A stretch of 64,000 nt of DNA from NCBI RefSeq assembly GCF_032399705.1, contig NZ_CP135922.1, positions 2,542,001 through 2,606,000 of the forward strand. The letters run 5' to 3'. The position numbers and the translations under genes were made by a program. The notes under the pieces are model-generated. The model was not told where the DNA came from and did no database searches. It saw only the letters and a program-made list of their open reading frames with translations. The DNA is from Paenibacillus sp. BIC5C1. GTDB lineage: Bacteria; Bacillota; Bacilli; Paenibacillales; Paenibacillaceae. Shown in pieces: positions 44,967-54,693 of the stretch. Position 1 is the stretch's first letter. Every line of letters starts with the position of its first letter.

Positions 44967-45038
44967 ATGACAAATCTAATGGCAGTATACGTTAATTTGA
45001 ATATGAACAGCGTCTCCGGAACGGATCAAGGCATGTAA
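44967..45038 (+). CDS. 23-aa peptide
   Basis: ATG 44967 with a strong AAGGGAGG 8 nt upstream opens a 23-codon frame (MTNLMAVYVNLNMNSVSGTD at its start). It has a promoter ahead and a terminator behind, so it is a complete small transcription unit. The peptide is neutral with no clear membrane helix. A secreted peptide, leader or dual-function RNA are all possible. Confidence 0.55.
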   Translation: MTNLMAVYVNLNMNSVSGTDQGM

Positions 45039-45044
45039 TTTTAC

Positions 45045-45146
45045 GGCAGTTGGGCAGTATTGTTCGCAATATTGTCCATATGTACGTAACATCGAATAAC
45101 ATGCACAGATGAAGCCACGGGTGACGTACCCGTGGCTTTTTGTATG
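45045..45146 (+). terminator. Structured 3' region and terminator of the 23-aa peptide unit
   Basis: A hairpin GG-CAGTATTG / CAATATTG-CC with a TTCG loop lies near 45049-45078. It is followed by AAGCCACGGG/CCCGTGGCTT around TGACGTA and TTTTTG at 45112-45142. I see no gene in 45147-45369. Confidence 0.75.
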
Positions 45147-45369
45147 TCGAAAATGGGTTGTTTCTGGATAACGAGTATCGGATTGTCGTAATGATGCGTC
45201 TGATATGAATGCCATAAAAACAATTGTCCATTCGGCTAACTTCTTATTGCCGCGGGTGCAGTGCTGCTCGTGGTTTATTTGGTTTTGATGCCGGACCGGA
45301 GCGTTCGTTGTTGATTGTTGTCAATGTCAATGAAGGATAACAAACCATTTATCGGGAGGAATTTTTATT

Positions 45370-46461
45370 TTGAATAACACGATGGAGAAGTACGGCTGGT
45401 CTGCAAAATGGCAGGAGTTGTGGCAGCAGACGGGTATGGAAGAACAATTAAGAAAACCAGCAAGAATTATTGCAGATCACGGGCAATTGCTTCGCCTGAT
45501 TACGGCTGAGGGAGAATGCTGGGGGCGGGTATCCGGACGGATGCGTCATGATAATGAGGAGACGGGCATTGTACCAGCCGTTGGGGATTGGGTGGCCGTT
45601 ACTGGGCAAGCTGGAGAAGAAGCCATCATTCACAGCATTGTGCCACGTCAGAGCAGGGTATCCAGACAAGCCGCTGGTCCAGTGACCAAAGAGCAATTGA
45701 TTGCAGCGAATGTGGATACATTGCTGATTGTTGCCGCTCTTAATCATGATTTTAATCTGAGACGGCTTGAAAGATACATTATGATGGCCTGGAATGGTGG
45801 AGTCAGACCTGTCATCATTCTAAGCAAAAGTGATCTGAGCGAGAATGTGGAAGAACAAATTTCGCTGGTGGAAGGCATCGCCCCTGGGATTGAAGTGTTG
45901 GCAATTTCGGCTGTTCAGGATCAGGGCAAATCTTTACTTGAAAAATTTCTGTCTCCAGGCACAACGGTTGCCTTGACGGGTTCTTCTGGTAGTGGCAAGT
46001 CTACCCTCGTCAACTGGATGATGGGCGAGAGTGTACAGCTCACGCAGGCCGTTCGGGAGGACGACAGCCGTGGACGACATACGACCACTCATCGGGAAAT
46101 ATTTGTACTGCCGCAGGGAGCGGTATTAATTGACACGCCCGGAATGCGTGAACTCAATCTGTGGGATGAAGGTCAGGATGGTTTGTCACATGCCTTTGGT
46201 GAAATTGAGCAGCTTGCAATGGAATGCAGGTTTCAGGATTGCACGCATACCCGGGAAGCCGGTTGCGCCGTGAAGGAGGCTATTCAGGAAGGTTCGTTGG
46301 ATGAAAAAAGGCTGGGCAACTACTTGAAAATGCAAAAGGAACTGAAATTTCAGCAGCGCAAGGAAGAGACCGCATCCAAACGACGGACCGCTTCAAGCAA
46401 ACCCGTCAGTTCCCGCAAACCGAAACATGTCCGCAGTACAAAAGACTGGGAAGAAGCCTGA
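45370..46461 (+). CDS. rsgA: RsgA-like ribosome small-subunit-dependent GTPase
   Basis: A 363-aa circularly permuted GTPase. An OB-fold N-terminus is followed by G4 (ILSKSD) near residue 153, G1 GSSGSGKST near 201, G3 DTPGMREL near 254, and a zinc site with CRFQDC then HTREAGC near 288-300. The permuted order and zinc finger are specific to RsgA/YjeQ, which checks 30S maturation. It is outside the usual prpC-prkC-rsgA locus, so it may be a second paralogue. The TTG start follows GGGAGG. Confidence 0.9.
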   Translation: MNNTMEKYGWSAKWQELWQQTGMEEQLRKPARIIADHGQLLRLITAEGECWGRVSGRMRHDNEETGIVPAVGDWVAVTGQAGEEAIIHSIVPRQSRVSRQAAGPVTKEQLIAANVDTLLIVAALNHDFNLRRLERYIMMAWNGGVRPVIILSKSDLSENVEEQISLVEGIAPGIEVLAISAVQDQGKSLLEKFLSPGTTVALTGSSGSGKSTLVNWMMGESVQLTQAVREDDSRGRHTTTHREIFVLPQGAVLIDTPGMRELNLWDEGQDGLSHAFGEIEQLAMECRFQDCTHTREAGCAVKEAIQEGSLDEKRLGNYLKMQKELKFQQRKEETASKRRTASSKPVSSRKPKHVRSTKDWEEA

Positions 46462-46517
46462 GACCAGGTGGGCATCCCTCTATATCATGCATAGGATAGG
46501 TCAGGAGGGATGTCATC

Positions 46518-46856
46518 ATGCCAGATTACAGCATCATCGTAGACCTGTCCGATCATATGTTATATCTTTTGGATGGCTCACAAGTGGTTAAAGGCTATCC
46601 TGTCGCTATAGGCAAGATGCTCACGCAGACGCCTAACGGCGTGTTTACGATTATTAACAAACAAGAGAATCCTGGAGGGCCATTTGGTGTTCTTTGGATG
46701 GGGTTGTCGGCGCCGCATTATGGGATCCATGGAACCAATGATCCTTCATCCATTGGCAAGTCCGTTTCTCATGGATGCATACGCATGTATAACTCGGATG
46801 TGCTGGACCTGTCATCCAAAGTGTCAGTGGGCACACAAGTAACGATCCGGCCCTAG
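46518..46856 (+). CDS. L,D-transpeptidase (YkuD domain)
   Basis: A 112-aa protein that is almost only the YkuD catalytic domain: [20 protein letters not shown] near residues 74-93 holds the His and the catalytic Cys. It has no signal peptide or LysM module, unlike most family members, so how it reaches the wall is unclear. It could work in the mother cell or forespore. ATG 46518 follows AGGAGGGA. Confidence 0.9.
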   Translation: MPDYSIIVDLSDHMLYLLDGSQVVKGYPVAIGKMLTQTPNGVFTIINKQENPGGPFGVLWMGLSAPHYGIHGTNDPSSIGKSVSHGCIRMYNSDVLDLSSKVSVGTQVTIRP

Positions 46857-46868
46857 GGCCGGATTTAT
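46844..46868 (+). terminator. Palindromic hairpin at the end of the L,D-transpeptidase gene
   Basis: ATCCGGCCC and GGGCCGGAT around TA, overlapping the stop codon and followed by TTATC. Weak T-run. Confidence 0.5.
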
Positions 46869-46922
46869 CTGAAGAAGGCGATTGTAAAGTCACGGCGTGG
46901 CCGAGAGAAAGGGAGTAATAAC

Positions 46923-47462
46923 ATGCAAATCAGACCAGCGCGTGAAGGGGATGCGGAAGCCGTAGCTCATGTACATACAGAGAGTTGGAAGACAACATAT
47001 CGAGGGATCGTGCCGGATGATTTTTTGGACAATCTGACTACGGAATCAAGATTGTCCCAATGGGAACGAAATATCCGTTCTGGCGAAAAGGATCAGATTC
47101 TGGTGGTGGCTGAGCAGGAAGATGGGGAAATTGTCGGATTTGCCTGCGGTGGAAAGGAACGTGAAGGCAAGTTGCCTTACGATGCTGAGTTGTATGCTAT
47201 TTATTTACTGAAAGAAGTGCAACAAACGGGTATTGGCCAGCAGCTGGTGAAACACGTCGTTCGTTATCTCCAATCCCTGGACATGAGGAACTTGTTGATC
47301 TGGGCACTGGAGCAAAATTCAGCCTGTCGTTTCTATGAAAAAATGGGCGGGATCCCTGTCCAAACACAGTATATCCGTATAGGCGGTCAAGATCTATTAG
47401 AGGTTGCTTATGGTTGGGAGGACTTGACTCTTTTTGGAGAAAAGACAGTTCCCGATAGTTGA
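46923..47462 (+). CDS. GNAT family N-acetyltransferase
   Basis: A 179-aa GNAT domain. Motif A-like LYAIYLLKEVQQTGIGQQLV near residues 89-108 carries the acetyl-CoA loop QxxGIG. The N-terminal IRPAREGDAEAVAHVHTESW is typical. The substrate is unknown. ATG 46923 follows AAGGGAG. A stand-alone gene between the transpeptidase and an aldehyde dehydrogenase. Confidence 0.9.
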   Translation: MQIRPAREGDAEAVAHVHTESWKTTYRGIVPDDFLDNLTTESRLSQWERNIRSGEKDQILVVAEQEDGEIVGFACGGKEREGKLPYDAELYAIYLLKEVQQTGIGQQLVKHVVRYLQSLDMRNLLIWALEQNSACRFYEKMGGIPVQTQYIRIGGQDLLEVAYGWEDLTLFGEKTVPDS

Positions 47463-47629
47463 ATAAATGCAAATTTGGCTGAATGTGTTAGGCATCGAGG
47501 AGCATTTTCTCATCTGAGGATGAAAGGATTCAGCTGTTCTTCACGTTTGCGCAATCCTTAACAAGGTTAATGAACTACTACACTGTATTGAGGTGAGATA
47601 TTCAATCTTGTTTGGGAGGCGTTATTCAG

Positions 47630-49105
47630 ATGACTTTAATGGAGACAGAACTTACAACATGGACGAAACAATTTATTAATGGCGAATGGGTAGAAGGCTC
47701 CGGCGAGAAGATAGTCGAAAATAAAAATCCGTACACGGGAGAGGTCATCGCAACCTGGCGATCCTCGAACAAGGAAGATATAGATCGAGCATATGAGGCG
47801 GCTCAAAAGAGTTCAATGGAATGGAAACAATCCTTGCCAGGGGTAAAAGAAGGTGTACTCCGCAAAGTTTCGGTTCTAATGGTAGAGCGCAAAGAGGAAA
47901 TTGTAAAACTGCTGATTACAGAATCCGGGAGCACACGCATCAAGGCCGAGGCAGAGTTTGCTTCTGCGAAACGGATTGTGGATGAAGCTGCTTCGTTCCC
48001 TTATCGGATGAAGGGGGAGATTCTGCCTTCAAATACACAAGGGAAAGAAAATCGTGTTGTGCGGGAGCCCAAAGGAGTTATCGGCGTTATTGGCCCTTGG
48101 AATTTTCCGTTACACCTGTGTCTGCGTTCCGTAGCTCCGGCTATTGCTTTGGGTAATGGAGTCGTTATTAAGCCTGCTTCTGACACACCGATTACAGCAG
48201 GCTGGCTTATTGCGGATTTGTTCGAGCAGGCTGGATTGCCTGAAGGTGTACTGAATGTGGTAGCTGGGAGCGGGAGTGAGATTGGGGATTATTTTGTAGC
48301 GCATCCGGTTCCCAAAATCATTTCCTTTACAGGCTCCACAGAGGTGGGGCGGGGCATCGGCAAACTGGCGGGTGAGCATCTGAAAGAAACTGCGCTTGAA
48401 CTTGGTGGCAACAATGCGATGGTTGTCCTGGAAGATGCGGATATTGAACGTGCTGCAGAATCTGCGGTGTTCGGTAAATTTCTGCATCAGGGGCAGATCT
48501 GTATGGCACTTAATCGTATTATTGTGCATGCTGATATTTACGATAAGTTTGTGGAGTCCTTTGTCGCCAAAACGAAAAAAATTCAAGCTGGTGATCCTTC
48601 GGATTCCCAAACGCTGGTAGGTCCGCTCATTCGTGAGAAGGAAGTGGAGCGCCTGATGGACTTGATTAAGGGAGCCAAGGCGGAAGGAGCAAGATTGCTG
48701 CTGGGTGGAACGAGCAAAGGCAGTGTGCTGGAGCCCACCGTACTCGCAGACGTGAAACCGGAGCAGCATATTGTGCAACAGGAACTGTTTGGACCTGTCG
48801 CGATATTAATGAAAGCACAGGATGAGCAGGAGGCCGTGCGTTTGGCGAACGATACGCCTTATGGATTGAGCGGCTCCGTATTCACCGGAAATCTCGAGAG
48901 AGGGTATCAAGTTGCCCAACAGATTGAATCAGGCATGGTGCATGTAAATGATCAATCTGTGAACGATGAGGCGCATGTGATGTTTGGTGGTGAGAAATCA
49001 TCGGGAATTGGCCGTTTCGGCGGCGATTGGGCGATTGAGAAGTTCACACGGACTCGCTGGATCAGCATTCAGCATCAATATCGGGAATATCCTGGAGTTC
49101 AATAA
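47630..49105 (+). CDS. Aldehyde dehydrogenase (YfmT/vanillin-dehydrogenase-like)
   Basis: A 491-aa NAD(P)-dependent aldehyde dehydrogenase. It shows the GPWNFP and KPASDTP cofactor segments, FTGSTEVGR, the general-base ELGGNNAMVVLEDAD near residue 255, and the catalytic Cys in HQGQICMALNR near 290. The HQGQIC form of the active site resembles aromatic aldehyde dehydrogenases such as YfmT. ATG 47630 lies 9 nt after GGGAGGCG, and an in-frame TTG at 47612 is less likely. Confidence 0.92.
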   Translation: MTLMETELTTWTKQFINGEWVEGSGEKIVENKNPYTGEVIATWRSSNKEDIDRAYEAAQKSSMEWKQSLPGVKEGVLRKVSVLMVERKEEIVKLLITESGSTRIKAEAEFASAKRIVDEAASFPYRMKGEILPSNTQGKENRVVREPKGVIGVIGPWNFPLHLCLRSVAPAIALGNGVVIKPASDTPITAGWLIADLFEQAGLPEGVLNVVAGSGSEIGDYFVAHPVPKIISFTGSTEVGRGIGKLAGEHLKETALELGGNNAMVVLEDADIERAAESAVFGKFLHQGQICMALNRIIVHADIYDKFVESFVAKTKKIQAGDPSDSQTLVGPLIREKEVERLMDLIKGAKAEGARLLLGGTSKGSVLEPTVLADVKPEQHIVQQELFGPVAILMKAQDEQEAVRLANDTPYGLSGSVFTGNLERGYQVAQQIESGMVHVNDQSVNDEAHVMFGGEKSSGIGRFGGDWAIEKFTRTRWISIQHQYREYPGVQ

Positions 49106-49184
49106 TTCGACAGAGAACATGGATTGGATAATACTTTGTTTTATAATCAGCTAGGGTTCGAGAAAGAGTGACAAAAATTGCGCA

Positions 49185-49219
49185 GAGTCCGCCTCAAGCT
49201 TGATGTGGCGGTCTTTTGC
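49185..49219 (+). terminator. Terminator after the aldehyde dehydrogenase
   Basis: AG-CCGCC and GGCGG-CT around a 13-nt loop, followed by TTTTG. Short stem. Confidence 0.5.
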
Positions 49220-49353
49220 ATGTTTTTACACGTTTGAAAAACAGGCGAGGAAATAGTGTGAACAAGCTGTTTGGTATACCTGTAATCTGGTTATTTATGG
49301 ATACACGGGCAGAACAGATCCGTAAATCCAATAGGTAAAGGGGCCTGAACTTC

Positions 49354-49506
49354 ATGTCCATTGACCGTTTCATTCTGAGAAAGCTTAATACTTGTCAGGA
49401 AGAAAATACGCGTGATAATCTGGTTCGGTTGTTTGTCATTCGAATCCAAAAGGCCGAGATGGAAGAAGAACACGAAAATGCCTATGTCGTCAGCCGAGTG
49501 CATTAG
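49354..49506 (+). CDS. 50-aa hypothetical protein
   Basis: A small frame with AAAGGGG 10 nt upstream of ATG 49354. It encodes a soluble, charged, likely helical peptide (DRFILRKLNTCQEENTRDNL, then QKAEMEEEHENA). A strong two-way terminator follows. No family recognised. Confidence 0.5.
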   Translation: MSIDRFILRKLNTCQEENTRDNLVRLFVIRIQKAEMEEEHENAYVVSRVH

Positions 49507-49538
49507 AAATAGATATAAGAGATTTGGTACACAAAAAA

Positions 49539-49576
49539 AGGAAGCTTGTCCTTAGCGGCAAGCTTCCTTTTCCTTA
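49539..49576. terminator. Bidirectional terminator
   Basis: AGGAAGCTTG and CAAGCTTCCT flank a short loop, with AAAAAAA on the left and TTTTCCTT on the right. It separates the 50-aa gene from the minus-strand 79-aa gene. Confidence 0.85.
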
Positions 49577-49632
49577 TGTTCGCGAATGAATGAATTCGCA
49601 GTTTCCATGTTGAATTAAACAACTGACTCATC

Positions 49633-49872
49633 TTAATAAAGTGATAAGGCGAGGGAGTCATTTTCGCTACGGCTGTGAAGAATGGCTTCACCACCGACAA
49701 TCTCAATACTAATCAATGATTGCAGACATTTCTGTAAAGCACGTTTACCATTGCTAATCTTATGCTCAAGGGCACTGCTGAGCAATCGTAGTGTCTTTTG
49801 CACAGGTTGTTTGTTTTCTTGATTAAAATATACAGGGATTGATTTGTTTTGAAAAGTTATTAGTGTTCTCAC
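49633..49872 (-). CDS. 79-aa hypothetical protein
   Basis: The GTG at 49872 has GAGGTG 8 nt upstream. The product is a soluble protein with a basic N-terminal half (TFQNKSIPVYFNQENKQPVQ) and an ISIEIVGGEAIL strand near the end. It sits alone between the two-way terminator and the T7SS locus, divergent from the latter. Function unknown. Confidence 0.55.
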   Translation of the reverse strand: MRTLITFQNKSIPVYFNQENKQPVQKTLRLLSSALEHKISNGKRALQKCLQSLISIEIVGGEAILHSRSENDSLALSLY

Positions 49873-50295
49873 TAGAAATCACCTCACGAGAGTTATTTCT
49901 TACTGGTTATATTAAATTCCAATGCTTAAAATTACCTTAAAATCAGCTTATGAAAACATAAAGGTGGGCAATGTTTGAAAAGTGTTCACAATTCAATTGT
50001 GGGCGAAGCATTAAAAAGTCCCGAAAAATCAATTGCCAGCTACCATTTATATGGAAGAAAGATGTGTAGTTTCGCATCCTTGCAATAATTAACGTGACTA
50101 CTGCCTCGAAAGTTCTGAGTCGAATGGACGATATTTTAATATATACGTGGGTCATATGTAACGAAATTACAGGTTGCACATTGCAAACAGGGTGTTTATG
50201 TAAGAAAATAGGGATGGAATAGCGTTTCATCTGCATTATTTTGATTTAATTTGACACTAGGACAATTTACATATGAGACCATGGGAGGGATTATT
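49873..50295. other. 423-nt A/T-rich gap upstream of the T7SS locus
   Basis: No convincing gene on either strand. TTGACA at 50251-50256 lies 40 nt before the first T7SS gene, but the hexamers at -10 distance (TATGAG, TGAGAC) are poor, so an alternative or activated promoter is possible. Confidence 0.4.
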
Positions 50296-50616
50296 TTGAT
50301 TCTTACCGTGTATTCCGGCCGGGAGGAAGGCGAGTGGTTCGACATCGAGGTCCCGGATGAATGTACTATCGAACATCTGAAGACATTGCTGGGAGTCCGC
50401 ATTTTCGGGCAGGCACCGGGAGAAGGGATTCAGTACATCCTTGAAGCCAAATTTCCGGAAGGATTGTGGTTCTCGCCACAGAACACACAACAGTTAATGG
50501 AAACAGGGCTGCGTCAAGGAAGCTGTGTACGGGTCCAACGGGCGTTCTCCACTACTTCTGAAGAAGCGCCAGTGTATGGAAGACGTTCATTGTTTCAGCA
50601 GGACAGCAACGAATGA
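50296..50616 (+). CDS. EsaB/YukD-like ubiquitin-fold protein of T7SS
   Basis: A 106-aa protein with a ubiquitin-like start (ILTVYSGREEGEWFDIEVPD) and TIEHLKTLLGVRIFG helix, matching the YukD/EsaB family found in every T7SSb locus, and a C-terminal tail beyond the normal 80 residues. TTG 50296 lies 5 nt after GGGAGGG. It is the first gene of the locus, 56 nt before essC. Confidence 0.82.
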   Translation: MILTVYSGREEGEWFDIEVPDECTIEHLKTLLGVRIFGQAPGEGIQYILEAKFPEGLWFSPQNTQQLMETGLRQGSCVRVQRAFSTTSEEAPVYGRRSLFQQDSNE

Positions 50617-50672
50617 ACGATCTGGGCGTATATATTGATTACGGCAATGAAATATAAGGAGGTCTTCTCTTC

Positions 50673-53600
50673 GTGAATGTGTTATATCAACGTTCTCCAA
50701 GAATGACACCGGTTCTTAAGGAAGAAAGGCTGGAGATTCTGAGGCCTCCGGCAGAACCAAACAAACCTACATTTTCAATGATTTCTATTATAATACCGAT
50801 CATGATGACGATGGTCAGTATCGGATTCTACGTATATATCAACATGACGGGCAAAATGGGCAATCCCAATTATATGATGTTTCAGATGATGACGGTTATG
50901 ATGATGCTTACTTCATACACGATTCCTTTTTTTGTATATCTGAGCAACAAGAAGTCCTATCGTAAAAAGCTGGAAGAGCGTACTACCATGTATCGTGCAC
51001 AATTGGAGAAGCATCGTGAAGAGTTGAAGGCAGCTCAAGCGGAGCAAGTGAAGAGTCTGTATGAAATTCATGGGGATCCCAATGTATGTCTTCAGTTGGT
51101 GAAGAATCGCAACAGTTCGTTATGGGAACGGTCCCCGGAAGATGATGACTTCCTGCAGGTACGAATCGGCACAGGCGAAATTCCGTTCCGGATCAAACTC
51201 CAGGTTCCTCGTGTGGACGGTTATGAAAAGGATGAGTTAATTGAAGCGGCTCATGAATTGGCAGCTGAATTCGAGACAGTACCCGAAGCATCGATTACAC
51301 TGCCTTTATTTCAGTCGAAAGTTATGGGGTTGGTCGGCAATCGTGAGGAAGTACTCGCTTCATTGCGTGTAATTATTTCACAACTGACCGTCCGTCATTC
51401 ACCGGATGAATTAAAGATTGCTGCCTTTTATGAAGAAAAGGAATCAAAGGAATGGGATTGGCTGCGCTGGTTGCCCCACATTTGGGATGAAGATCAGGGA
51501 CAACGCTATATGGCCGACAGGCACAGCGGTGCGCATCAATTGGCGGACAGCTTGTTTTCCGTGTTGAACCGACGGCGCAATAATAAGGAAGATCGATATA
51601 AGAAAACCGTGCAAACGCCATGTTATGTGGTGGTTCTCTCGGATACTCAATTAATAGAAGAAGAGCCGCTGCTTCCCTTGCTGTTGGAATCGGCGCAGGA
51701 GATCGATGTATGTACCATCATTCTGGCAAACCGCAAGGAATCCCTACCTATGCATTGTCAGTTAATTATGGAGGCTTCCAAAGGAAAAGGGCTTTATATT
51801 AAAAAAACTGAGGATGCCGACGTGATCAGGCAAATGTACACGCCAGATGTGATCACCAGAGAGTCCGCAGATGCACTCTCGCGGTATATGTCACCGATTC
51901 GTCTGAAACGCTCATCCGCTTCAGATATACCCCAGGTGCTTCCGTTGTTCGACATGTTAAGTACATCTCGAGTGGAAGATCTGGATGTGGTCACACGCTG
52001 GAGCCAGACACGGTACCCGGACACACTTCCCGTGCCTATGGGCGTGCGAGCCGGCGGCAAGAAAATTGCAATTAACTTACATGATAAAATCGAACGTCAG
52101 GGTCATGGCCCGCATGGTCTTATCGCAGGGACAACGGGCTCAGGCAAGAGTGAGGTTATCCAGTCAATTGTGGCCTCTCTGGCTGCCGAGTTCCATCCAC
52201 ATGATCTGGCCTTTATGTTGATTGACTATAAGGGCGGCGGGATGTCGAATACATTTGTGGGCTTGCCTCACGTCGTCGGCACGATCACCAATCTGGATGG
52301 AAATTTGATTGAACGAGCCAATATCTCACTGCGGGCCGAACTGGTCAGAAGGCAGAAAATATTAAATGATGCAGGAAATCTCCAGCACATTGATGAGTAT
52401 TACAAAATTCTGCGTTCCAGACATGAACAACCGTTGCCGCATTTGGTTATCATCATTGATGAGTTCGCGCAATTAAAGCGGGATCAGCCGGAGTTCATGG
52501 ATGAATTAATCAGCATAGCGGCCATCGGCCGGACACTAGGTGTACATCTTATACTGGCAACTCAGAAGCCTGCAGGTGTGGTCGATGATAAAATCTGGAG
52601 CAATTCGCGTTTCCGTATCTGTCTTCGCGTTCAAAGTGAAGGGGATAGTCGGGATATGATCAAAATTCCGAATGCGGCCTGGATCACCAAGCCAGGCCGT
52701 GGATACTTCCAGGTAGGCAGTGATGAAGTGTTTGAGGAAATGCAATTCGCCTGGAGTGGTGCGCCGTATAATCAGCAGGAAGATACAACGACAGTATTGC
52801 CTGTTATGGAAGTTCGCTTGAATGGCAAACGGGAACCACTCTTGACTGGAGAGCGCAGAGCTGTGCTCAAAGGTGAGGATGTGCCCAAGCAACTTCAGGT
52901 ATTTATTGATTATGTGGCAGAAGCGGCAGCAGAGGCGGGGATCACCCGATTACCAGGGCCTTGGTTGCCACCCTTGCCTGAGACACTGGAATGGGAAAGC
53001 CTCAACGACTGGCGGGAAGAAGAGAATCGTGAAGTATTGCTTGACGGCGGAGCCGCTGGCCTGAAACCTGTAGTTGGCCTGCTGGATGATCTGCCTAATC
53101 AACGACAGCAGCCGCTCGCACTTCCGGTGGATCAGGGACATCTGGTTGTATACGGTATGCCTGGTCTGGGAAAAACGACGTTTGTGCAAACCTTGCTGAT
53201 GTCACTGGCCCGTTCTAAGCGGACTGAACCTTGGCATGGCTATATTATTGATATGGGCCGGATGATGAAGGATTTCGCAGGCTTGCCTCAGATCGGTGCG
53301 GTAATGATGTCTGAAGAGGAAGATCGGATCAAGCGCTTATTCCGATACATCCTGAAACTGTCGGCACAACGCAAGGACATGATCTCGGAAGCCGGGGTTA
53401 AGACAATATCAGCCTACCGTCGCGCAGCTCATGCAGCCGTGCCACAGATTGTAGTTGTTATCGATGGTTATCTTTCTTTCCGAAATGCTTATCCCGAGGA
53501 GAATGAACTTCTGGAAACGATCCTTCGTGAAGGTGGCAGTTTGGGAATCACATTTATCCTTACGGCCAACCGTGTTACGGATGTATTTGAGAAATTCAGA

Positions 53601-54677
53601 AGCAATATTCCCAATGCGGTTTCGTTTGAATTGTCTGATCCAAGCGACTATTATTACGCAGTGGGACGGCCGTCCAAGGCGCCTAGCCAGCTTCCACCTG
53701 GAAGAGGACTGGTCAAAGGACAGGTACCTCCATTGATGTTCCAGGCGGCTTTGCCATCATCCGGAGCAGATGAAGGCAAGCGTTCTTCCGCTCTGCGCAG
53801 CATGATTGCAGAGATCAGAGAAAACTGGAACGGAGAAGATGCGCCGCAGATTGCGCCGCTCCCGGAAGAGGTTAAGCTCAAAGATGTACTTATCCGTACA
53901 GGAACCTTCGGGCAAGTCTTAGACGGTTCTTCCTTAACAGTACCCGTAGGTCTGCTGACCGATGATTTGGAACCCTTCCTGCTGAATTTGCGTGAAGGAC
54001 CGCATTTCATGGTTACGAGTCCGATGGAAGGTGGCAAAACGACATTTTTGCTGACCTGGATGTTATCCCTTGCCTATCATGCGTCTCCTGAAGACGTGCA
54101 AATATACACGGTAGATATGCGGTATGGTTCCGGAGGACTGGGGGAAATCAATAGTTTGCCCCATGTCCGTGGACACGTATCCCGTGAAGAACAGCTTGCA
54201 CCTGTGATCCAACAGTTGTACGATGAAGTTCTAAAAAGAGGCGAGTTAACCGGTGGACCAGAGATCGTTCTCGTTATCGACGATGCGGATACGTTATCCA
54301 AGCAATTAAATGATTTTAATGTGAAGGATCAATTGGGAGCGATCGTTCGTCAAGGCAGGGACCGAGGAATACATGTGATTCTGTCAGGAGTTCCTGCAGA
54401 CTTTCCAACCTTTGGTTCTGACTGGGTGAACGATGTGAAGGCTTCCCAGAGCGGATTGTTGTTCGGGACTTTAGACCCTAATGATCTCTCGTTCTTCCGT
54501 ATACCTTATTCGGAGTCCGGAGGGAATTCAAATGGGCTGAAGGTACTGCCTCCGGGTCAGGGTTATTATGTAAAACGTAAATATTCCAGGGTTAAAGGTG
54601 CAATTCCATGTGATGGCACCTGGAAAATGACCGATTGGATATCTGAAATTCGTGACCGATGGCATGTTGTAGTTTGA
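50673..54677 (+). CDS. essC: Type VII secretion ATPase EssC/YukB
   Basis: A 1334-aa FtsK/SpoIIIE-type motor of T7SSb. Two transmembrane helices lie at about residues 37-58 and 70-92, followed by three ATPase domains: Walker A GTTGSGKSE near 485, GMPGLGKTT near 830 and PMEGGKTT near 1118, with Walker B IIIDEFAQL and IDDAD. The tandem FHA domains at the start of S. aureus EssC are missing, so it is shorter. The C-terminal domain would bind WXG100 substrates. GTG 50673 follows AAGGAGG. Confidence 0.95.
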   Translation: MNVLYQRSPRMTPVLKEERLEILRPPAEPNKPTFSMISIIIPIMMTMVSIGFYVYINMTGKMGNPNYMMFQMMTVMMMLTSYTIPFFVYLSNKKSYRKKLEERTTMYRAQLEKHREELKAAQAEQVKSLYEIHGDPNVCLQLVKNRNSSLWERSPEDDDFLQVRIGTGEIPFRIKLQVPRVDGYEKDELIEAAHELAAEFETVPEASITLPLFQSKVMGLVGNREEVLASLRVIISQLTVRHSPDELKIAAFYEEKESKEWDWLRWLPHIWDEDQGQRYMADRHSGAHQLADSLFSVLNRRRNNKEDRYKKTVQTPCYVVVLSDTQLIEEEPLLPLLLESAQEIDVCTIILANRKESLPMHCQLIMEASKGKGLYIKKTEDADVIRQMYTPDVITRESADALSRYMSPIRLKRSSASDIPQVLPLFDMLSTSRVEDLDVVTRWSQTRYPDTLPVPMGVRAGGKKIAINLHDKIERQGHGPHGLIAGTTGSGKSEVIQSIVASLAAEFHPHDLAFMLIDYKGGGMSNTFVGLPHVVGTITNLDGNLIERANISLRAELVRRQKILNDAGNLQHIDEYYKILRSRHEQPLPHLVIIIDEFAQLKRDQPEFMDELISIAAIGRTLGVHLILATQKPAGVVDDKIWSNSRFRICLRVQSEGDSRDMIKIPNAAWITKPGRGYFQVGSDEVFEEMQFAWSGAPYNQQEDTTTVLPVMEVRLNGKREPLLTGERRAVLKGEDVPKQLQVFIDYVAEAAAEAGITRLPGPWLPPLPETLEWESLNDWREEENREVLLDGGAAGLKPVVGLLDDLPNQRQQPLALPVDQGHLVVYGMPGLGKTTFVQTLLMSLARSKRTEPWHGYIIDMGRMMKDFAGLPQIGAVMMSEEEDRIKRLFRYILKLSAQRKDMISEAGVKTISAYRRAAHAAVPQIVVVIDGYLSFRNAYPEENELLETILREGGSLGITFILTANRVTDVFEKFRSNIPNAVSFELSDPSDYYYAVGRPSKAPSQLPPGRGLVKGQVPPLMFQAALPSSGADEGKRSSALRSMIAEIRENWNGEDAPQIAPLPEEVKLKDVLIRTGTFGQVLDGSSLTVPVGLLTDDLEPFLLNLREGPHFMVTSPMEGGKTTFLLTWMLSLAYHASPEDVQIYTVDMRYGSGGLGEINSLPHVRGHVSREEQLAPVIQQLYDEVLKRGELTGGPEIVLVIDDADTLSKQLNDFNVKDQLGAIVRQGRDRGIHVILSGVPADFPTFGSDWVNDVKASQSGLLFGTLDPNDLSFFRIPYSESGGNSNGLKVLPPGQGYYVKRKYSRVKGAIPCDGTWKMTDWISEIRDRWHVVV

Positions 54678-54693
54678 GGGGAGGTGGCTCATA

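Noticed and set aside
48110..48778. 222-aa minus-strand frame inside the aldehyde dehydrogenase gene
   Set aside because: Antisense to a gene with intact catalytic motifs; composition follows the codon bias of the sense strand.
49943..50236. 97-aa minus-strand frame upstream of the T7SS locus
   Set aside because: No convincing ribosome site or protein-like pattern in an A/T-rich gap.
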